This document shows positions 58,569-64,000 of a stretch of 64,000 bases of DNA, piece after piece (the stretch's first letter is position 1; each line of letters begins with the position of its first letter). The translations under genes were made by a program, and so were the position numbers. The stretch is from Ascoidea asiatica (lineage: Eukaryota; Ascomycota; Saccharomycetes; Ascoideales; Ascoideaceae), in the NCBI GenBank assembly GCA_001600695.1, contig BCKQ01000005.1:54404-118403 (forward strand). Direction: 5' to 3'. Below the pieces are notes generated by a model. The model saw only the letters and a program-made list of their open reading frames with translations, made no database searches and had not been told where the DNA came from.

Positions 58569-60461
58569 ATGAATTTGCCTGATGATTTGAAACCTCTATT
58601 TGCTAAATGGCTAGAAGAAGAGATACTGAATGCAATCTGTAAGGGGCTTCGAACAAGTACTGTTTATAGTAAAGCTCTACAAAATTTAAAAAAATCATCT
58701 TTACCTATAACAAAAACAAAAGATTTGTTAAGAATCCCTTTTTTTGGAGATAAAACTGTTAATAAATTATCTAAGAAACTAAATGATTACTGTAAAAAAC
58801 ATGGCTATAAATCACCTTTAATGTCTCCTTTACTTTCAAAGCGTGCCAATGATGAAAGTGAAAAGTGTGAAGCTGAAAAAAATTCTGAACCCATTTCAAA
58901 GAAAAGAAAGACAACAAGAAAATATATCCCAATGAAGAGATCGGGTGCCTATGCGATTTTGAAAACATTGTTTTTATATGATAAGCCCAGAAGAGGTTTA
59001 ACAAAAGATGAAATCATTAGAAAAGCTGGCGAGTTTTGCGATAAAGGTTTCAAAAGTACCCCTTCTAGCGGACAATATTATTCTGCTTGGAGTTCAGCAA
59101 AAACTTTGATCAATAAAGATTTAATTAAAGCCTCTGGGAGACCTTTATATCACTATTTAACTGATGAAGGTTATCAATTGGCTAAGTTATTACAAACAGT
59201 AGATGAGAAAGAAGCATCTGGAAATCTAGCAACTGTATCCAGTTTGACCCAGAAAGACAAAGATCTCCGAACGCATACATCTAAAGCTAGAATTCCAGAT
59301 AATAATAAAAAAAGAGCTATTAATGAGGAAAACATTTCGATGCATATTCCCAAGCACATAAAGCCTGGTAAGGATATTGTTTTGGATTCAGATTCTGATT
59401 CAGATTGTAGTGATAAAACTAGCTCTGTATTTACAGGTAATAGTATATTCAAGCTCAATGCTCTTAAAAAAAATCCGATCACTCCTAAGGCAATTAAATC
59501 TTTGAGATTGACAACCTCAACAAAAGATTCGCCCTTCGCAAAACGATTCAAAGGTATGGAATATAAAGAGTGGCTACCTGGTGATTATACTATTATTTTT
59601 GTACTTGATAACAGAGAGATCAGAGCACAGGATCAGAGGAATTATTTTGGTGATAAACTAACCTTGTTGGGAGTGAATGTGGTCTTAAGATCATTAACTC
59701 TCGGAGATGGAGTATGGATAGCAAAGCATAAAATATCTAAAGAAGAAATTGTCCTTGACTTCATATTTGAAAGAAAAAGATTGGATGATTATATTTTTTC
59801 AATTAAAGATGGGAGATTTTTTGAACAAAAAGAAAGACTAAAAAGAACCGGGCTACAATACATATACTATTTGATTGAAGAAACTTCTGGTGTTACAAAT
59901 TTAGAGCAAATGGCAAAAGCTTTAAAGACAGGTATAACTCAAACAATAACTCAAAGTAGGTTTAATGTAAAGAGATTTAAATCTTCCGACGAAACTTTAA
60001 TATTTTTGAGGTACTTGGATACTATAATCAAAGAGTTTTATAAGAATGAAAAATTAGTTGTTTTGAAACCCAGAGTAATCAAAAGTCAAGAAGATTACAA
60101 GAATATTCTATTTAAATTCAAAAGAGATTACAAAACGAAGTTTGCTTTGGAATCTTTACACGTCTTTTACACTTTTCCAACCTTTCAAGCTATTCTTTCA
60201 AAATCGGATATGATCACTGTTAAAGAAATGTTTATTAGAATGCTCATGACTATCAGGGGAATTTCTTTAGAGAAAGCAATTATAATTCAAAGGAGATTTG
60301 TAACCCCAAAAAATTTATTAGATCATTTTAAGGAACAATCAAAAGTATTAAATGAAAAAGAAATGAGACTTTTATTGAACAAAGAATTGAAGCATGATAT
60401 TCAGAGAAAGAACATTGGCCCAAAATTATCTGATAGTATCTATGAAGTTTGGGGCAAATAA
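58569..60461 (+). CDS. MUS81: Structure-specific endonuclease subunit Mus81
   Basis: The chosen start MNLPDDLKPLFAKWLEEE matches the family N-terminus and gives 630 residues; an ATG four codons upstream (58557) is also possible. An N-terminal helix-hairpin-helix (about 1-85) is followed by the winged-helix region and a Ser/Asp-rich linker. The XPF-type nuclease domain has YTIIFVLDNREIRAQDQR and the catalytic ERKRLDD at 401-407. A C-terminal HhH follows. With Mms4/Eme1 it cleaves branched recombination and replication intermediates in the nucleus. The catalytic residues are intact. The gene is divergent from SHY1. Confidence 0.93.
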   Translation: MNLPDDLKPLFAKWLEEEILNAICKGLRTSTVYSKALQNLKKSSLPITKTKDLLRIPFFGDKTVNKLSKKLNDYCKKHGYKSPLMSPLLSKRANDESEKCEAEKNSEPISKKRKTTRKYIPMKRSGAYAILKTLFLYDKPRRGLTKDEIIRKAGEFCDKGFKSTPSSGQYYSAWSSAKTLINKDLIKASGRPLYHYLTDEGYQLAKLLQTVDEKEASGNLATVSSLTQKDKDLRTHTSKARIPDNNKKRAINEENISMHIPKHIKPGKDIVLDSDSDSDCSDKTSSVFTGNSIFKLNALKKNPITPKAIKSLRLTTSTKDSPFAKRFKGMEYKEWLPGDYTIIFVLDNREIRAQDQRNYFGDKLTLLGVNVVLRSLTLGDGVWIAKHKISKEEIVLDFIFERKRLDDYIFSIKDGRFFEQKERLKRTGLQYIYYLIEETSGVTNLEQMAKALKTGITQTITQSRFNVKRFKSSDETLIFLRYLDTIIKEFYKNEKLVVLKPRVIKSQEDYKNILFKFKRDYKTKFALESLHVFYTFPTFQAILSKSDMITVKEMFIRMLMTIRGISLEKAIIIQRRFVTPKNLLDHFKEQSKVLNEKEMRLLLNKELKHDIQRKNIGPKLSDSIYEVWGK

Positions 60462-61376
60462 GTTAAAAGTTTTACTTTTGCAGTTATCGATCTATAGCAT
60501 CAATTTTCAGACTCATCTAATAAAAATATGTTAAGGGTAAATTCTCAAAAAAAATCAATGCCATAAACTCATTGCGTGAAAAGTTTCTTTATAAAAAAAG
60601 GGCTAAAATTTTTGAACAGAAGCAAGAAGATACTAGGGATATTTGAATCAGTGCTTCTGGGAATATCTGTTTTGTTTATATCATTGGCATGTCATTATTT
60701 GAAACTTTATCATATCTTTCTTCTGCTGCAGAATATTAACTTCTCAGAAGCATCTTCATTTAGATGCTGTATGAAAACTTTTTATCTTTTTACCAAAACA
60801 TTTCACTAATATTGAAAAATCAAGTAGAAAATAATAATTAGGAAAATTTGCATTTATGGTGAAATAAATACAAAAAAAGAAAAGTCTATAATATATAGAG
60901 AGCAATTAGTGGATTTGACTAAGAAAAATTTGAAATGAGAGAAAATATACTTCATTATTATTTCAAAATAAATAGATCAATCTTTAATATACAGCATACG
61001 AAAAAAAATTCACTCTCAATGTAAGAATGTTGAAAATAATATTTGAATATATTTTTATTTGAAGCAATTTTCTGTTGGTGAATATCTGCAGAGAATTATA
61101 ATAGTATCAAAATTTATGAACAAATCATTGAAAATTTGAGTAAATTTAACAAGTTGTTAGTGAAGATGGTTCTGAATACGAATTATCTGATATCACACTA
61201 CATCAAAATTTAGTTTTTAATAAAAAAAAAAGAAAAACTTTTGCTTTACTAGTTTAAGAGATACTTAATTTAGCGACAAAAGGTGTTCTGGTAAAAGTAG
61301 CTGGTTGTAATTTTCTATACACCTAGGGTAATGTATATTCATTTTCCCTACACTTTAGTCAAAAAGGTTTGAAACA
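60462..61376. other. Convergent intergenic region, no gene seen
   Basis: The region lies between the MUS81 stop and the stop of the transcription-factor gene. A 77-codon frame at 60576 starts with GTG and has no homology; the rest is AT-rich. No structured RNA recognised. Confidence 0.45.
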
Positions 61377-64000
61377 TTATGCTAGAAAGCCATAATCAGC
61401 ATTTACAGTCCAAAATTCTTCATCAGGAACATGCCAATTATTACCCAAAGGATTTGCACCTCTGTTATCATTTCCCATTAATCCTGTAGAGTTTGTTGCA
61501 GCTAAAACCAGGCTAACGTTATTACTAATACTATTACTGTTTCCATGCTCGACTGATTGAATTGAGTTGGCGTTTTCCATGTTTGTTCCCGGATTTAGAA
61601 TACCATTATAATTTTGGTCGAAAGCAAGATTATCTTGAACAAATTTAGCGGATGGGAGATTGATTTTATTTGGCTCGCTTTCCTCCGTCCATGTGGAAAT
61701 GTTATTAATCATTGTATTTGCTCTTCCAATTATAGGACTTAGCTGAGATTGCCAGTTTACTAAAGACGTTCGCTTTATAATATTATTATGAGAAACCCCT
61801 CCTCGACATAACGGCGACTGGAATTTTTTTAAAGGTGGTGAGCATGTTAATAAATGGCTTAAACCTTTTGGTAGAGAAGACTTTTTAAGTGAATCTTCTT
61901 TTTTCATCCTTTCAGCTAGTTCTAACTTATCTTCTTTACTTTGGTGACGATGATTATTAGCTACAACATCATAATGACAAACAGGCCACCTCATTATGGC
62001 TGGAGGCATTCCGGATCCACTATATATTATTTCACTAGAATCAGCACCGCATCGTTCAACTAAATTTCCAATTGTAACACGCATAAGTTGATCAAAAATA
62101 TTTCTGAAACTAAGAGCAAATTTTGACCTTTCCGCCATCACATACAAAGATATTGAACAAGCTCCCAAATCATTTAATCCAGTAAAAAGTTCTTTAGATA
62201 CTGCAGGTCTAGTATGCTTTGAATTATCTCCTAATTTTCTTCTTCTATAATCATCTCTATTTCTTGTTAGCCAAAGACAATATATCAATGTAACTCCTGC
62301 TACAAATACAGTATGAATTGCCATAGTTGAATGTCCGTACACTGTTTTCTGATGAAAAACTTTGAAAAGCTGACATATTTGACCAGCAGCTGCTTGACAT
62401 TCCTGAAAAAGTCTATCTTCTGGTTCCATGAATTCTAAATAAGGTTGAATCAAAAGTCTAATAGATCTAAAGTAATATAACCTTAAAGTTTCATTTTCAA
62501 CATCTCTTCTAACACCTTGACATTCATTTCTCCATTTTTCTAAACTTTTGAAATAATATTCAACCAAAGGAAGTTGATTTTTAGAAATTGAGCTAATGGA
62601 ATTATTGGTTATATTAAGGTTTTCTACTAAAGTCGATTCGATCCTTCTTAACTTAATAGACTGATTTATAAAATTGATTCCATTGGAATTTTGTTGAATT
62701 CTTGAAGGTTCATAACTGAATAAAGGTATATCTGTATCAATTTGAGATTCGGAAATTGAATAAGGCTTTCCTATAGATACTGAGATCATTCTTTCTAATA
62801 AATAAACACACCAAAATACTCTCATTTTTTTATCTTTATCATAAGGAGAACAATTTGAGTAAGATTGGGCTTTATTTAAATTCAAAGAAATGGCTAAATT
62901 CATTGTATCAGAGATAATATCGTATAAAACAAGAGAATCTTTATCTGTTCTGATCAAATATAATATAGTCAAAACATAAATTTCTATTTTTTCATAATGA
63001 TTTAAATCATTTGAAGCAACTTTCGATAAATGCCTCAAAGAAGTTGAAAAATATTTACTTGGTTGCGGCCCATTATATTTACCAGAAGTCATATGAATAC
63101 AAGAACTTATAGCGAAAATTAACCACATTCTACAACAAGCAAAATGAAAATAGTTTGTATTATTCATATAACTTGCTAAATCATTTTTTATATAGGCATT
63201 ATGAAAGTTAAAAATTTCATTTTCATTTAATAAAGGGAATTTGAATTGTAATCTTGTAAAGTGAATATCTAAAAAAGCTCTTGATAAAGATTCATCAATA
63301 TCAAAAACGGGCTCATACTTTAAAAATTCTTTTAAATTGTAGGAACTAAAGATTGAGTTATTTAGATTGATATTTGAATCTAGGGAGGACACTAAATATT
63401 TCTCTTTATAGCAATTATTATTAATGATATTATTATTAATTATACTATTATTTACATTATTGTAATTATAACTATTATTGTTTGTATTATTACTAGATAT
63501 AAAGTTGAAATTATTGAAAGAATCCATTGATAATTTAGGTAACCGCCTTGAGTTATCATTGAAATTTGGCATTGGAATTAAAAGATTATTAATGGAACTC
63601 ATAGAAGATAATGTTTGAGAATTATTTTGAGTGTTATTGTTTAATTTATTTATTGGTTCATTGATATTATTAGAATTGAGAATATAGTTTGAAGTTGAGG
63701 ATGGAATTGGTATTGAAGTTGAAATAGAGCTAGAGTGAGAAGAATAGGTAGAAGCAGAACTTGAAGAAGAGGAAGAGTCCGATGTAGAAGATAAATTTGA
63801 GGCAGGAATAGAAGAAGAGGTCGTAGCAGTAGTTGAAGCTGTACTTACTGTGGAAAAAGAGGATAAAGAAGGGTTGAGAGTTATAGGATCTATATTTATA
63901 TTTATATTTGAATTTGAATTTGAATTTGAATTTGAATTTGAATTTGAATTTGAATTTGAATTTGAATTTGAATTTGAATTTGAATTTGAATTTGAATTTG
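61377..64000 (-). CDS. Fungal-specific (Zn2Cys6-type) transcription factor, N-terminus outside the window
   Basis: An ATG at 63602 would give 741 residues, but the frame stays open upstream to the window end through a Ser/Thr-rich stretch and a Ser-Asn dipeptide repeat, so the true start is probably beyond 64000. The region at about 62200-63330 encodes the fungal-specific regulatory domain: FLDIHFTRLQFKFPLLNENE, then CRMWLIFAISSCIHMT and the hallmark RVFWCVYLLERMISVSIGKP. This family normally has an N-terminal zinc cluster, which would lie off the window; I do not see it. The C-terminal part is Asn-rich and ends FWTVNADYGFLA. The target pathway cannot be told from this fragment. Confidence 0.75.
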   Translation of the reverse strand, partial: NSNSNSNSNSNSNSNSNSNSNSNSNSNSNSNININIDPITLNPSLSSFSTVSTASTTATTSSSIPASNLSSTSDSSSSSSSASTYSSHSSSISTSIPIPSSTSNYILNSNNINEPINKLNNNTQNNSQTLSSMSSINNLLIPMPNFNDNSRRLPKLSMDSFNNFNFISSNNTNNNSYNYNNVNNSIINNNIINNNCYKEKYLVSSLDSNINLNNSIFSSYNLKEFLKYEPVFDIDESLSRAFLDIHFTRLQFKFPLLNENEIFNFHNAYIKNDLASYMNNTNYFHFACCRMWLIFAISSCIHMTSGKYNGPQPSKYFSTSLRHLSKVASNDLNHYEKIEIYVLTILYLIRTDKDSLVLYDIISDTMNLAISLNLNKAQSYSNCSPYDKDKKMRVFWCVYLLERMISVSIGKPYSISESQIDTDIPLFSYEPSRIQQNSNGINFINQSIKLRRIESTLVENLNITNNSISSISKNQLPLVEYYFKSLEKWRNECQGVRRDVENETLRLYYFRSIRLLIQPYLEFMEPEDRLFQECQAAAGQICQLFKVFHQKTVYGHSTMAIHTVFVAGVTLIYCLWLTRNRDDYRRRKLGDNSKHTRPAVSKELFTGLNDLGACSISLYVMAERSKFALSFRNIFDQLMRVTIGNLVERCGADSSEIIYSGSGMPPAIMRWPVCHYDVVANNHRHQSKEDKLELAERMKKEDSLKKSSLPKGLSHLLTCSPPLKKFQSPLCRGGVSHNNIIKRTSLVNWQSQLSPIIGRANTMINNISTWTEESEPNKINLPSAKFVQDNLAFDQNYNGILNPGTNMENANSIQSVEHGNSNSISNNVSLVLAATNSTGLMGNDNRGANPLGNNWHVPDEEFWTVNADYGFLA
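63905..64000. repeat. TTTGAA hexanucleotide repeat, in frame in the transcription-factor gene
   Basis: About 15 uninterrupted copies of TTTGAA reach the window edge, so the total length is unknown. On the minus strand it reads TCA AAT, giving a Ser-Asn dipeptide run. Copy number is likely to vary between isolates. Confidence 0.85.

Noticed and set aside
60576-60809. 77-codon frame after MUS81
   Set aside because: Starts with GTG, no homology, convergent intergenic position.

Overview
This window is nuclear DNA from an AT-rich budding yeast (Saccharomycotina). The evidence is dense, mostly intron-less genes with clear budding-yeast homologues. Introns are few, sit at the 5' ends of ribosomal-protein genes, and have GTATGT/GTAAGT donors and TACTAAC-type branch points. 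Many proteins carry Asn/Ser runs. There are no bacterial or viral genes, no CRISPR array, no recognisable transposon and no tRNA that I could find. I cannot name the species. CTG codons are rare and, where they occur, do not clearly sit at conserved leucines, so the CUG code is unsettled and all translations assume CTG = Leu.

Layout. 1-6036: MRC1 (replication checkpoint, running off the left edge) diverges from a WHI5/NRM1-family G1/S repressor across a promoter with three ACGCGT (MCB) boxes. 6271-9587: three mitochondrial genes (MRP21, OMS1, COQ10). 9873-17378: two AIM14/YNO1-type ferric-reductase/NADPH-oxidase-like genes on either side of an ECM3-like PIN-type carrier. 18244-29084: SCS2 (VAP), RPL22 (intron), two orphan ORFs, a 2-hydroxyacid dehydrogenase, a divergent kinase-like protein, a DAS2-like uridine-kinase relative and RPL23 (intron). 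30014-42866: a RING/SIM protein resembling SLX8, an orphan Lys/Asn-rich ORF, a WSC-domain wall-stress sensor and a full-length SNQ2-like PDR ABC transporter. 43549-53224: RPL3, CYS3, RPP2 (start codon on an upstream exon), POP1 and DEP1. 53730-64000: NOP12, a TCD1/TCD2 tRNA dehydratase, SHY1, MUS81 and a fungal-specific transcription factor that runs off the right edge.

Shared logic. Translation and ribosome-biogenesis genes (RPL22, RPL23, RPL3, RPP2, POP1, NOP12) are over-represented. Every CACGTG I found lies upstream of one of them. RPL23 and RPP2 share a composite element, GCCCTA-N8-CACGTG, with identical spacing; RPL22 has a weaker copy with the same spacing. This resembles the Tbf1/Cbf1 control of ribosomal genes known in Candida albicans. 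CYS3 shares the RPL3 divergent region and its CACGTG boxes.

The most unusual large-scale structure is a series of GC-rich islands of roughly 100-350 bp embedded in otherwise very AT-rich DNA. All lie upstream of genes, mostly in divergent intergenic regions, and none lies between convergent genes. They do not look coding and may be promoter cores, replication origins or both.
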